Source: an uncultured Lachnospiraceae bacterium
Lineage (GTDB): Bacteria > Bacillota > Clostridia > Lachnospirales > Lachnospiraceae
DNA: 50,369 nucleotides
Assembly: GCA_902794825.1 (NCBI GenBank)
Contig: CADBIU010000003.1
Span: forward strand, 1-50,369
Reading direction: 5' to 3'
Shown here in pieces: positions 24,890-33,585 of the stretch. Within the stretch, counting starts at the first letter, position 1. Each line of letters begins with the position of its first letter. The notes beneath the pieces are model-generated. The model made no database searches, was not told the origin of the DNA, and saw nothing but the letters and a program-made list of their open reading frames with translations. The translations under genes and the position numbers were made by a program.

Positions 24890-26116
24890 ATGGACCTTAT
24901 TGTGTCAGCAGTACTTCTACTGAGTGCTCCGCTATCAATAGCTGTCTATTTACTTGGGATCGCCTACAGGCCCAAGTTGTGGAAGAAATATACTTATCTT
25001 CTGGTTTTATCTCTTGCGGCTATCGCGTACGCGTACAAGCCGTACGGATCGCCTGACCTGGAACGATATTTTGAACAGTTGGCTGAGTGCGCGAAAAGGT
25101 CGCTGAGTGAAGTCTTTGCTTTATATGGAGACAGTCTGTATCTTAGGAGTATCCTGTTCTGGGTGTTGGCGAAGCTGGGTCTTGGGCAGCTGCTTCCGGC
25201 CCTGACGGCTCTATGCGTGTATGGGGCTGCCGCCATGATCACCAACGATACGACATCGCGACAGGAGGCAGATCAGTACACGCTTTACTGCACTGCTTTC
25301 TGGCTGTGCATGCTTCCGTTTTTCGTTGTGATCAACAATGTCAGGAATGTATCAGCCTTTGCTATTGCTCTTATGGCCGTCTACGCGGACCTGGTCAAAA
25401 AAGAGAGAAATCTGTTCGTTTATATTCTTTACATAGTCCCATGTCTTATACATCCTTCCGCGATCCTTTTGCTGGCGCTGCGGATCCTGGTCCGGTTTGC
25501 GGGGAAAGGGAAGCTGATCATTGCTTTTCTGACGCTTTTTATTCCCGCGCTCATTGATTTTATGTACGCCAAAAGCGACTTCTTCTTGAGATTCGGTCCC
25601 GTGGGAAGGATCATAAACAGCGCGGTCGGACTCGCCTATGGCTATAAGACCGGGGACCGAGCAGGCGCATGGGCACAACAGGTATTAAACAGCGGCTTCC
25701 AGAAAGCAAACCGTCTGGTGATGATGTCATTGGCGATTCTGGTGATTCTGCTCATCGTTGTGATGCAGGGATATATCAAGACAGAGTACAGGAGGTATAT
25801 AGACTATCTGTTCCTGCTCAACGTTGCTGTACTCGCGTGCAATATCTTCACCACACCGCAGTACTGGAGATTTTCCGCAGCTGCTAACATCGCGGCTGCC
25901 CCTCTTTTAGCGCTGGGACTAAAAAGAAGAAAGGAATTGCCATTCTATTTCCGGCCGATCCTTTATCTGATACTGCTGTATCCCTTCATGGGTCTGATAC
26001 TGCAGCTGTGGTACAGTCGGTATTTAGTTGACTACGGGCAGTTCCTGCCACAGGCTATGGTGACAAATATATACACGATCCTGTGGGATATTGTGCGGGC
26101 TATAGCCCTGCACTGA
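24890..26116 (+). CDS. EpsG-family membrane protein (polysaccharide polymerase-like)
   Basis: 408 residues with about ten membrane segments. The pattern YRPKLWKKYTYLLV, AYKPYGSPDLERYFEQLAEC near the N-terminus (D-x-x-R-Y) and the mid-protein NNVRNVSAFAIALMAVY and CLIHPSAIL blocks match the EpsG family, which includes Wzy-like polymerases of Gram-positive exopolysaccharides. It starts 8 bases after the initiating transferase gene. Together with that gene it looks like the core of a second polymer pathway, separate from the Wzy_C-type proteins at 4679 and 17582. Confidence 0.82.
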   Translation: MDLIVSAVLLLSAPLSIAVYLLGIAYRPKLWKKYTYLLVLSLAAIAYAYKPYGSPDLERYFEQLAECAKRSLSEVFALYGDSLYLRSILFWVLAKLGLGQLLPALTALCVYGAAAMITNDTTSRQEADQYTLYCTAFWLCMLPFFVVINNVRNVSAFAIALMAVYADLVKKERNLFVYILYIVPCLIHPSAILLLALRILVRFAGKGKLIIAFLTLFIPALIDFMYAKSDFFLRFGPVGRIINSAVGLAYGYKTGDRAGAWAQQVLNSGFQKANRLVMMSLAILVILLIVVMQGYIKTEYRRYIDYLFLLNVAVLACNIFTTPQYWRFSAAANIAAAPLLALGLKRRKELPFYFRPILYLILLYPFMGLILQLWYSRYLVDYGQFLPQAMVTNIYTILWDIVRAIALH

Positions 26117-26182
26117 AAAAGCGCGGCGCAAATCGAGCGCTGTCAAACATGAAAACAAAAACCGGAAAATGTGAGGACCAAG

Positions 26183-26941
26183 ATGAAACCTGGATTAGTT
26201 TCAATTATCACACCATGCTATAACGGCGCGAAGTACATCGGGGAAACCATCGATTCGGTCATCTCCCAGACCTATCCGGACTGGGAAATGATCATTGTGG
26301 ACGACGGGTCCAAAGATAATTCAGCCCAGATCGTGAGGGAATACGCAGAGAAAGATTCCAGGATCACGCTGGTGCAGCAGGAAAACGCAGGGTCGGCAGC
26401 GGCCCGGAATAACGGAATCCGAAGAGCCGAAGGACAGTATATCGCGCTTCTTGACGCGGACGATCTCTGGCATCCGGATTTCCTTGAAAAGCAGATCGCG
26501 TTCATGAAAGAAAAGGATGCGGTCTGTGTCTTTTGTTCATACAGAAGGATCGATGAAAACTCGAAAGAGATCATGAGGCCGACTCATTCTAAGCCTGTCG
26601 TCACTAAGAAAGATATGAAGGTGATGAACTATATCGGGTGTCTTTCCGGGCTGTATGATACCACCAGACACGGGAAGGTCTTTCTCAAGGAGTCTCTCAA
26701 GAGCATCCGGGATGATTACGCTTACTGGTATGACATTGTAGCTCTGGAGGACAGGGCGTACGGAACCCCGGAGATCCTGGCGGATTACCGTGTACTGAGC
26801 GGCAGCACAACGGGAAACAAAAAGAAACTCATCAAAAAACAGTATCAGTTTTACAGAACCTACCTGAAGGAAAACCCGGTCACAGCCGCGATCAACGTCG
26901 TGAGATGGGGCCTCGCCGGAATCAGGAAGTTCAAACAGTGA
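26183..26941 (+). CDS. Glycosyltransferase family 2
   Basis: 252 residues from the ATG at 26183, chosen because GAGG lies 6 bases upstream; a GTG in frame at 26171 is possible. Classical GT-A features follow in order: SIITPCYNGAKYIGETIDSVISQ, MIIVDDGSKDNS, NAGSAAARNNGIRRAEG and IALLDADDLWHPDFL with the DAD metal site. It transfers a sugar from a nucleotide donor at the cytoplasmic membrane face. Many family members have a membrane segment; none is obvious here. The stop TGA is immediately followed by the ATG of the next gene. Confidence 0.92.
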   Translation: MKPGLVSIITPCYNGAKYIGETIDSVISQTYPDWEMIIVDDGSKDNSAQIVREYAEKDSRITLVQQENAGSAAARNNGIRRAEGQYIALLDADDLWHPDFLEKQIAFMKEKDAVCVFCSYRRIDENSKEIMRPTHSKPVVTKKDMKVMNYIGCLSGLYDTTRHGKVFLKESLKSIRDDYAYWYDIVALEDRAYGTPEILADYRVLSGSTTGNKKKLIKKQYQFYRTYLKENPVTAAINVVRWGLAGIRKFKQ

Positions 26942-28120
26942 ATGAACATGAATGAAGTACAGAAAAAAACAGCTTATGAATTCGGGAACAGGTATCTGGG
27001 ACCTTTTCTGACGGCTTTCGCCTGCTGGCTGGAGGACAATGTCCAGGCAGACAAGATATCACGCCTTTTCTTTCTGTCAAGGGACGGCTATATGATGAAG
27101 AAGGCGTACGAAGGGATCTTTCCATATTCCAATGTGGAGTGCCGTTATGTCTATTTTTCGAGGAAATCATTGATCAGGGCAGCAATGTACGGCTGCAAAG
27201 ACTACAAGGATTTTGTCGAACTCTTTAATGGGAGAAGCAGGATGTCCGCGCAGGAACTGCTCTCTTACATGAATTTGTCTGACGACGCCAAAGAGGCCAT
27301 ACTGCGGGATCACCACCTTGACCTCGACAAGGACATTAATGTTGCTGCACTCAGCGGCAATGACGAGATCCGGTCGATCTTTGAACAGTATTGTGACGAG
27401 ATCCACCAAAACGCGGCAATCCAGTTCGACCTTGTTGAAAAGTATCTGCTTCAGGAGCATATGTCCGGAAGAGTAGCTGTGGTCGATATCGGGTGGCACG
27501 GCAGCATGCAGCTGTATCTGGAAAAGATCGTCAGGATGAGCGATAAGATTTCTGCTGAGATTTCCGGTTATTATGTCGGGATCAACACCTGCGAGGGCGT
27601 CCTGGGAATTACGAGGGGGCTTCTGTTTAACGATCAGGACCTGAGAAACCGCCCGAACGTAACCTGCGCGCTGGGAATGTACGAGAGGCTCTTCCAGAAA
27701 CCGGAAGGCTCCACGGAAGGATATACGGAGGACCCGGACGGCACGATCCGTGTGATCAAGGGCGGCGGTGAAGGCAGGGATCCGGAGATTACAGAATGCG
27801 TGGAGAGGATCCAGAAAGGCGCGATGGACTGTATTAATCAGAACATGAGCCATAAACCGGAAGAGTACCTCAAACTTACGAAACCGCTTGTTGACTTCGG
27901 GAGAAATCCCGGCGGGAAATACTTTAAACTCTTTGATAAGTTCTATATCGAAGACGGAGAGAAGAATTATTACCTTCCTCAGAAAGGGCTGGCAAAATAC
28001 AGCTTGAGCGAGCTCAAACACGACTTGCACAACAGTCCCTGGAAGACCGGATTCATGAAAAAGGCATTCGGGCTTCCCCTGCCCTATATTTACGTGTATT
28101 CACTGATCAGCAAAAAGTGA
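26942..28120 (+). CDS. COG5610-like protein, partner half of a HAD-type capsule protein
   Basis: 392 residues with no membrane segment. RLFFLSRDGYMMKKAY (about 41-56), RYVYFSRKSLIRAAM and VAVVDIGWHGSMQLYLEKI are hallmark blocks of the part that follows the HAD domain in COG5610 proteins, a group common in capsule and O-antigen loci whose biochemical role is not settled. In many genomes both parts form one chain; here the HAD domain is a separate gene at 28136. It abuts the GT2 gene stop. The split suggests that the two proteins form a complex. I cannot assign a reaction. Confidence 0.7.
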   Translation: MNMNEVQKKTAYEFGNRYLGPFLTAFACWLEDNVQADKISRLFFLSRDGYMMKKAYEGIFPYSNVECRYVYFSRKSLIRAAMYGCKDYKDFVELFNGRSRMSAQELLSYMNLSDDAKEAILRDHHLDLDKDINVAALSGNDEIRSIFEQYCDEIHQNAAIQFDLVEKYLLQEHMSGRVAVVDIGWHGSMQLYLEKIVRMSDKISAEISGYYVGINTCEGVLGITRGLLFNDQDLRNRPNVTCALGMYERLFQKPEGSTEGYTEDPDGTIRVIKGGGEGRDPEITECVERIQKGAMDCINQNMSHKPEEYLKLTKPLVDFGRNPGGKYFKLFDKFYIEDGEKNYYLPQKGLAKYSLSELKHDLHNSPWKTGFMKKAFGLPLPYIYVYSLISKK

Positions 28121-28135
28121 GAGGTATAACAGCCT

Positions 28136-28849
28136 ATGATATTTCCGCTCAGCCAAAGGGAAGTTGAAAAACACAACTGTGTCAGCTTTGATATATTTGA
28201 CACTATCATTTCCAGAAGCACGATCCACCCGACGGATGTATTTGAAAGGGCGGGAATGCAGGTCCTGCGCGACAAAAAGAAAGCGGCACTATTCAGATAC
28301 TGCCGGATGTACGCTGAAAGAAAGGCTGTGAAAGACAGCGCGAACGGAGAGGTGACCCTGGATGATATCTACAGGTACCTGCCGGACTATGATCCCTTAG
28401 TGGCGGAACAGCTCAAACAGGAAGAAATGCGGCAGGAGATTGAACTGTGCCGGCCTCGGGAGAGCGTGGACCGCTTCCTCTCAAAGCTTCACGACGAGGG
28501 GAAACCGGTTTATCTGATCTCGGACATGTACCTGAACTCCGATCAGATCCGGCAGCTGCTTGACAAGTGCGGGATCACAGGATTTGACCGCTTATATGTA
28601 TCAAATGAATGCGGCTGCAGCAAGAAAAACGGCGGCCTGTTCCGATATGTGAGAGATCAGGAAGGAATCGGGGAATCTGAGTGTGTCCATATGGGAGACG
28701 ATATCCGGGCGGACCGGGTGAGTGCCCAAAAGGCCGGATTTTTACCGTGTTTTGTTATACGAAAGCACATGCTGCTGAGATTCATCAAGGGCAGATATAT
28801 TGCTTACAGATATTCTGCTTACGAAAGGAGACGTTCACAGAATGCCTGA
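28136..28849 (+). CDS. HAD-superfamily hydrolase domain protein (COG5610-like N-terminal half)
   Basis: 237 residues. HAD motif I appears as VSFDIFDTIISR with the nucleophile D19. PVYLISDMYLNSDQI supplies motif II, and HMGDDIRADRVSAQKAGF the metal-binding motif IV. The sequence matches the N-terminal HAD part of COG5610 capsule proteins. It follows the matching second half (26942) by 15 bases and overlaps the next GT2 gene by 8 bases. A phosphatase acting on a sugar phosphate or lipid-linked intermediate is possible. The order here, with the second half first, differs from a simple split of a fused gene. Confidence 0.8.
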   Translation: MIFPLSQREVEKHNCVSFDIFDTIISRSTIHPTDVFERAGMQVLRDKKKAALFRYCRMYAERKAVKDSANGEVTLDDIYRYLPDYDPLVAEQLKQEEMRQEIELCRPRESVDRFLSKLHDEGKPVYLISDMYLNSDQIRQLLDKCGITGFDRLYVSNECGCSKKNGGLFRYVRDQEGIGESECVHMGDDIRADRVSAQKAGFLPCFVIRKHMLLRFIKGRYIAYRYSAYERRRSQNA

Positions 28850-29885
28850 CAAAATACTGACGATAAGCGTTGCGGCTTATAACGCCGCGAGAGATATAAG
28901 CAGATGTCTGGACTCGTTCCTGATCCCTGAAGTAATGGATCAGATCGAGGTTATCGTCGTCAACGACGGATCGCGGGACAATACGAAGGAGATCGCCGAG
29001 CAGTACAGCAGCAAATATCCCGGAACCTTCAAGGTGATCGATAAAGAGAACGGCGGACACGGATCGACGATCAACGCCGCTCTGGGAGCAGCGACAGGGA
29101 AGTTCTTCAAGGTGGTGGACTCGGACGACACAGTCGAGCGGGAGGGCTTTCTTTATCTTCTCGAGCAGCTTGAGAAGACCTCGGCAGACCTCATCTTTAC
29201 GCCTTATCACCATGTCTTTGACAACGGCGGACGAATCGAAGACGCCTCCTATCTTTTGACAGAAGAGGGAGTGGAATTTGGAAAGGAAGTGCCGCTCGCC
29301 GCTGTTTGCGACAAGATCCAGGTGCCGATGCACGCACTCGCCTACAGGACAAAGATGCTGCAGGACAGCCCGTATCGGATGGATGAGAAGTGCTTCTACG
29401 TGGACGTGGAATACACGATCTACTATCTGATCTATGTAAAGAATGTCCTTCTTTTGGACAAGCCGGTCTACAACTACTATATCGGCGACGAGGGACAGAG
29501 CATCAATATCGACAATATGAGGGCAAGACGCGCTCAGCACCTTCGGGTATGCAGGAGCATTCTGGATTTCTATGAGAATGAAAAGGATGGCATGTCTTTT
29601 GAGATGAGGACTTTCATCTCGAATAACATTGTGGATATGGCGCTGAATCACGAATACAGGCTCCTTGTATCACTTGTAGACGGTAAGGAGTCATTAAAGG
29701 AACTGCGGGAATTTGACGGATACCTCAGGAATAAATCCCGTTTCCTCTATGACCTGGTCACTGCCAGGGGCAGGCAGAAGCATGACAAGAAGATCGCGTT
29801 GGTCGGCCTTATGCGCAAGACCGGATTCGCGGGATACCGTCTGGTCCACGCCGTTCTGAATAAAAAGCTCACTCGTGAACTGTAA
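28842..29885 (+). CDS. Glycosyltransferase family 2
   Basis: 347 residues from the ATG at 28842, with an AAAGGAG site 11 bases before it inside the HAD gene. GT-A blocks: LTISVAAYNAARDISRCLDSF, EVIVVNDGSRDNTKEIAEQY, NGGHGSTINAALGAATGKFFKVVDSDDTV. The DSDD sequence is the metal site. The GGHGSTIN form with a Gly-His before the usual SxxRN-like loop occurs in a subgroup of capsule GT2 enzymes. No membrane segment is seen. It is translationally coupled to the HAD gene by an 8-base overlap. Donor and acceptor are unknown. Confidence 0.9.
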   Translation: MPDKILTISVAAYNAARDISRCLDSFLIPEVMDQIEVIVVNDGSRDNTKEIAEQYSSKYPGTFKVIDKENGGHGSTINAALGAATGKFFKVVDSDDTVEREGFLYLLEQLEKTSADLIFTPYHHVFDNGGRIEDASYLLTEEGVEFGKEVPLAAVCDKIQVPMHALAYRTKMLQDSPYRMDEKCFYVDVEYTIYYLIYVKNVLLLDKPVYNYYIGDEGQSINIDNMRARRAQHLRVCRSILDFYENEKDGMSFEMRTFISNNIVDMALNHEYRLLVSLVDGKESLKELREFDGYLRNKSRFLYDLVTARGRQKHDKKIALVGLMRKTGFAGYRLVHAVLNKKLTREL

Positions 29886-29906
29886 AACTATTGGAGAGCG
29901 TATTAT

Positions 29907-31019
29907 ATGAGGATCTTAATTGTACACAGTAATGATATAAAGAACTATCCTCCTGTCATCAGTTTGCTGGAGAACCTGGTCCACAACGGTCATAAAGTGA
30001 CGATCATCTGCAAGGATAAGACCGGCTTTATCAAGACCAACTACGGAAAAGTCGTAAGACACAGGCCTCTTAACAACTACACGGAGACCAATAAGTACAA
30101 GGACATTTCTCTGTTCTTCAAGAACAGGACCCTGATCAAGAAGCTCTTTGAGCAGGAAGCTCCCAAGAATGAGGTCGTCTGGACTACAACGGCGGAGACA
30201 GTCCGCGAGGTGGGCGATCTTTTGCTGGATCACAAGCATGTGATGCAGCTGATGGAACTGATCGAGTATGTACCCCAGCTTCCCAAAGCGCAGTTTCTGA
30301 AATATGACATCAAGAAATACGCCCGGAAGGCCTGGAAGGTCGTTGTTCCCGAGGAGAACCGCGCCTATATCCAGAAAGTCTGGTGGGATCTTGAAGATGT
30401 TCCCAGCGTACTGCCCAATAAGCCCTATTCCATGACTATCGGCAGCACGCCGGATGAGCTGGTCCCCGTTCTTGAGGAGATGGAGAAGGAGAAGAGGAAG
30501 ATCGTCCTGTATCAGGGCGTTTTCCTGCCGGACCGCAATCTCGACGCCTTTGCCGAGGCGATCGACCAGATGCAGGACCGCTACTGCATGTACATCATGG
30601 GAGGGAGTACGGACTATCAGAAAGAACTGTGCAAGCGCCATCCCAATATCAGGTATGTGCCCTATGTCGCGGCTCCCAACCACCTGCTGGTCACACAGAA
30701 GGCGGATATCGGACTGCTCCCTTATATTCCGATCAAGGTGGACAACAGCTCTATTTTGAACGCCCTGTACTGCGCGCCAAATAAGATCTATGAGTACGCG
30801 GCGTACGGGCTGCCCATGATCGGCTCCAACGTGCTGGGACTTAAGATCCCCTTTGAGAAATTCGGAATGGGCCTGTGCTGCGAGAAGCTGGCAGTGCCGG
30901 ACGTTAAGAAAGCACTTGAGTATATCGATGAGAATTACGAGAGCATGAAGGCGGCGTGCAGTACTTTCTATGCTTCGACCGACCTTGACGGGATCGTAAA
31001 AGATATCCTGGAAGTCTGA
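29907..31019 (+). CDS. GT-B glycosyltransferase (GT4-like)
   Basis: 370 residues. The N-terminus MRILIVHSNDIKNYPPVISLLENLVHNGHKVTIICK is a Rossmann-like acceptor domain. The C-terminal half has IVLYQGVFLPDRNLDAF, YCMYIMGGSTDYQKEL, IRYVPYVAAPNHLLVTQKADIGLLPY and IYEYAAYGLPMIGS, the Glu-containing donor-binding region of GT4/GT1-type enzymes. No membrane segment is present. It lies 22 bases after the preceding GT2 gene and 50 bases before wecB, well inside the operon. Linkage formed and sugar used cannot be predicted. Confidence 0.87.
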   Translation: MRILIVHSNDIKNYPPVISLLENLVHNGHKVTIICKDKTGFIKTNYGKVVRHRPLNNYTETNKYKDISLFFKNRTLIKKLFEQEAPKNEVVWTTTAETVREVGDLLLDHKHVMQLMELIEYVPQLPKAQFLKYDIKKYARKAWKVVVPEENRAYIQKVWWDLEDVPSVLPNKPYSMTIGSTPDELVPVLEEMEKEKRKIVLYQGVFLPDRNLDAFAEAIDQMQDRYCMYIMGGSTDYQKELCKRHPNIRYVPYVAAPNHLLVTQKADIGLLPYIPIKVDNSSILNALYCAPNKIYEYAAYGLPMIGSNVLGLKIPFEKFGMGLCCEKLAVPDVKKALEYIDENYESMKAACSTFYASTDLDGIVKDILEV

Positions 31020-31068
31020 TCCTGCCTGTACAAAGGAAAATATAAACACTGTTTTGGAGGAAACTCTC

Positions 31069-32166
31069 ATGAAAAAAGTCATGCTGGTCTTCGGCACCAG
31101 GCCGGAAGCAATAAAGATGTGCCCGCTGGTAAACGAACTGAAAAAGTATGAGAACATTAAGACCATCGTTTGCGTCTCGGGACAGCACCGCCAGATGCTG
31201 GACCAGGTCCTGGAGGCTTTTGGCGTCGTGCCGGACTATGACCTCTCCATCATGAAGGACCGGCAGACCCTGTTTGATATCACCACGAACATTCTGGCCA
31301 GGATCAAGGAAGTGCTCGAAGAGGTTAAGCCCGACGTCGTCCTGGTACACGGAGATACTTCCACGACCTTCGTCACGGCGCTGGCCTGCTTCTATCTGCA
31401 GATCCCGGTCGGCCACGTGGAGGCGGGACTGCGCACCTACAACATTTACTCCCCCTATCCGGAGGAATTCAACCGGGAGGCGGTGAGCATCATTGCCAAG
31501 TACAACTTCGCGCCCACTGAGCTGTCCAGACAGAATCTTCTGCGGGAGGGCAAATCCGAGAAGACCATCTATGTCACCGGTAATACGGCGATCGACGCTC
31601 TGCAGACGACGGTCAGAGAGGACTACAGCCATCCGGAACTGGATTGGGCCAAGGGCAGCAGACTGATCCTGATCACAGCCCACAGACGGGAGAACCTGGG
31701 CGAGCCTATGCATCATATGTTCCGCGCGATCCGCAGGATCATGGACGAGCACCCGGACCTGAAGGCGATTTATCCGATCCACATGAATCCCGTGGTGAGA
31801 CGCGCCGCGGACGAAGAACTGGGAGGAGACGACCGCATTCACATCATTGAACCCCTGGACGTTCTGGATTTCCACAACTTCATGAAGCACAGTTATCTGA
31901 TCCTCACCGATTCCGGCGGAATTCAGGAAGAAGCGCCTTCCCTCGGCAAGCCGGTTCTGGTCATGAGAGATACCACGGAGAGACCGGAGGGAATCGAAGC
32001 CGGCACACTCAAACTGGTCGGAACGGATGAAGAAACCATTTACAGAGAGTTCAGGAACCTCATTGAAAACGAAGAGGCCTACAATGAAATGGCACACGCT
32101 TCCAACCCCTATGGCGACGGACACGCCTGCGAGCGCATTGCCAAAATATTGAATTCAGACATTTGA
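31069..32166 (+). CDS. wecB: UDP-N-acetylglucosamine 2-epimerase (non-hydrolysing)
   Basis: 365 residues from the ATG at 31069 with a GGAGG site at 31056-31060; an upstream in-frame TTG overlaps that site and is rejected. Motifs: FGTRPEAIKMCPLV, GDTSTTFVTALACFYLQIPVGHVEAGLRTYN, YPEEFNR, ITAHRRENLG and DSGGIQEEAPSLGKPVLVMRDTTERPEG, all classic for the WecB/MnaA family. It interconverts UDP-GlcNAc and UDP-ManNAc in the cytoplasm, so the polymer probably contains ManNAc or a sugar derived from it. It is followed after 18 bases by the third licD. Confidence 0.95.
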   Translation: MKKVMLVFGTRPEAIKMCPLVNELKKYENIKTIVCVSGQHRQMLDQVLEAFGVVPDYDLSIMKDRQTLFDITTNILARIKEVLEEVKPDVVLVHGDTSTTFVTALACFYLQIPVGHVEAGLRTYNIYSPYPEEFNREAVSIIAKYNFAPTELSRQNLLREGKSEKTIYVTGNTAIDALQTTVREDYSHPELDWAKGSRLILITAHRRENLGEPMHHMFRAIRRIMDEHPDLKAIYPIHMNPVVRRAADEELGGDDRIHIIEPLDVLDFHNFMKHSYLILTDSGGIQEEAPSLGKPVLVMRDTTERPEGIEAGTLKLVGTDEETIYREFRNLIENEEAYNEMAHASNPYGDGHACERIAKILNSDI

Positions 32167-32184
32167 TAAAGAGAAAGGCTTATC

Positions 32185-33126
32185 ATGGTAGATTTGAAGC
32201 TTCAGATAGATCCCTCTTTTTACGAGGAGGAAGTTCGCTGTGACTACACAGTATCGGAAGAGATGAAAAAGGTGTGGGCGGTGGAACTTGACCTTGTGGC
32301 CGAGTTCCAGCGCGTTTGCGAAAAGTACGGCCTGCAATATTTTGCCGATGGCGGAACAATGCTCGGAACCGTCAGACATAAAGGATTTATTCCATGGGAC
32401 GATGACATCGACCTGATGATGATGCGCGATCAATACGACAAGTTATGCGAGGTCGCGCAGACAGAGTTCAAGGACCCTTATTTCTTCCAGACGGAATATA
32501 CGGATCCCTCCTCGCTGCGCGGGCATGCCCAGCTGAGAAATTCGGATACTACAGGCATCTCAAAAGCGGAGATGGAAGGCGTTCACAAGTTCAACCAGGG
32601 GATGTTCATCGACATATTCCCGGTAGATGCGGTTCCCGACGACGACGCGCTCCTGGAAAAAATGCTTAAGAACATCGCGCGCAATCTCCTGACGGCGAGA
32701 AAACTCGCGGCGATCTCCGACGTCTATTCGCCGGCGCCCAAGAAAAAGGTGTTCAGAAACGCCGTAAAGAAGACGCTTTATACCATATTCTCGGGTCCCG
32801 GAAGAAGATTTATCGATTACGACAAGTACTATGACAGGTATGAAAAGGAATGCCGGAAGTACAATTCCTTAAAGACCAAAAGAGTGGCGAAATACTTCTT
32901 TGTACCCTTTATGAGATCGCAGATCTGGATGAGAGAAGATTTCGACAGCTCGATTCCGATGCAGTTTGAAATGCTGGAACTTCCTGTGCCGGTCGGCTAT
33001 AAGAGGATCATGGACACTTTCTTCGGAAAGGACTGGATGACCCCCAAGAAAGTGGCGACCACACACTTCGGAGTGTTCTACGATGTAAATAAATCATACA
33101 GAGATTATCTGGAGGAGAAAAAATGA
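32185..33126 (+). CDS. LicD-family phosphotransferase (third of three)
   Basis: 313 residues. The signature at residues 55-77 reads DGGTMLGTVRHKGFIPW then DDDIDL. The blocks PYFFQTEYTDP, GHAQLRNSDTTG and FNQGMFIDIFPVD are shared almost unchanged with the 5995 protein, marking the two as recent paralogues. It transfers a phospho-alcohol from a CDP carrier to a glycan sugar. Its last four bases overlap the start of a TagD-like cytidylyltransferase gene, so its donor may be the CDP compound made by that enzyme (for example CDP-glycerol or CDP-ethanolamine) and not CDP-choline. That is an inference from gene order. Confidence 0.92.
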   Translation: MVDLKLQIDPSFYEEEVRCDYTVSEEMKKVWAVELDLVAEFQRVCEKYGLQYFADGGTMLGTVRHKGFIPWDDDIDLMMMRDQYDKLCEVAQTEFKDPYFFQTEYTDPSSLRGHAQLRNSDTTGISKAEMEGVHKFNQGMFIDIFPVDAVPDDDALLEKMLKNIARNLLTARKLAAISDVYSPAPKKKVFRNAVKKTLYTIFSGPGRRFIDYDKYYDRYEKECRKYNSLKTKRVAKYFFVPFMRSQIWMREDFDSSIPMQFEMLELPVPVGYKRIMDTFFGKDWMTPKKVATTHFGVFYDVNKSYRDYLEEKK

Positions 33127-33581
33127 CAATTGGATACACCTGCGGCGTATATGATCTGTTTCATATCGGCCACCTGAATCTGCTCAAAAATGCCAAGGGG
33201 ATGTGCGACAAGCTGGTTGTGGGAGTTACTGTCGACGATCTTGTTGAATATAAGGGCAAACGCGCGATGATCCCCTTTGAGGACAGGATTGAGATCGTCA
33301 GAAGTATTAAATATGTTGACGCCGCTGTTCCGCAGTACGACATGGACAAGCTGACAGCGTGCAAGAAGCTCGGAGCCACCATGCTCTTTGTCGGTGACGA
33401 CTGGTATGGAACTGAAAAGTGGCAGAATTATGAGAAAGAGTTTGCCAAAGAAGGCATTAAGATCATATATTATCCCTACACCAAAGGCGTCTCTTCAACA
33501 ATGATCACACAGGCACTGCAAAAGGTGCGCGGATGGACGAACACCAATTCAATAGATCATGTACAGCAAAAGGAGAATTAA
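33123..33581 (+). CDS. Glycerol-3-phosphate cytidylyltransferase-like protein (TagD family)
   Basis: 152 residues, about the size of a single-domain TagD (about 130-150). It has the HIGH motif (14-17) within GVYDLFHIGHLNLL and a KGVSST motif (121-126) that stands for the family RTEGISTT. The protein would join CTP and a phospho-alcohol to a CDP-alcohol. The usual TagD substrate is glycerol-3-phosphate, but relatives use phosphoethanolamine or phosphocholine. It starts in an ATGA overlap with the third licD and ends 4 bases before the PP-loop gene. The trio looks like a second decoration pathway beside the LicC/LicA choline module. Confidence 0.88.
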   Translation: MTIGYTCGVYDLFHIGHLNLLKNAKGMCDKLVVGVTVDDLVEYKGKRAMIPFEDRIEIVRSIKYVDAAVPQYDMDKLTACKKLGATMLFVGDDWYGTEKWQNYEKEFAKEGIKIIYYPYTKGVSSTMITQALQKVRGWTNTNSIDHVQQKEN

Positions 33582-33585
33582 AGTC

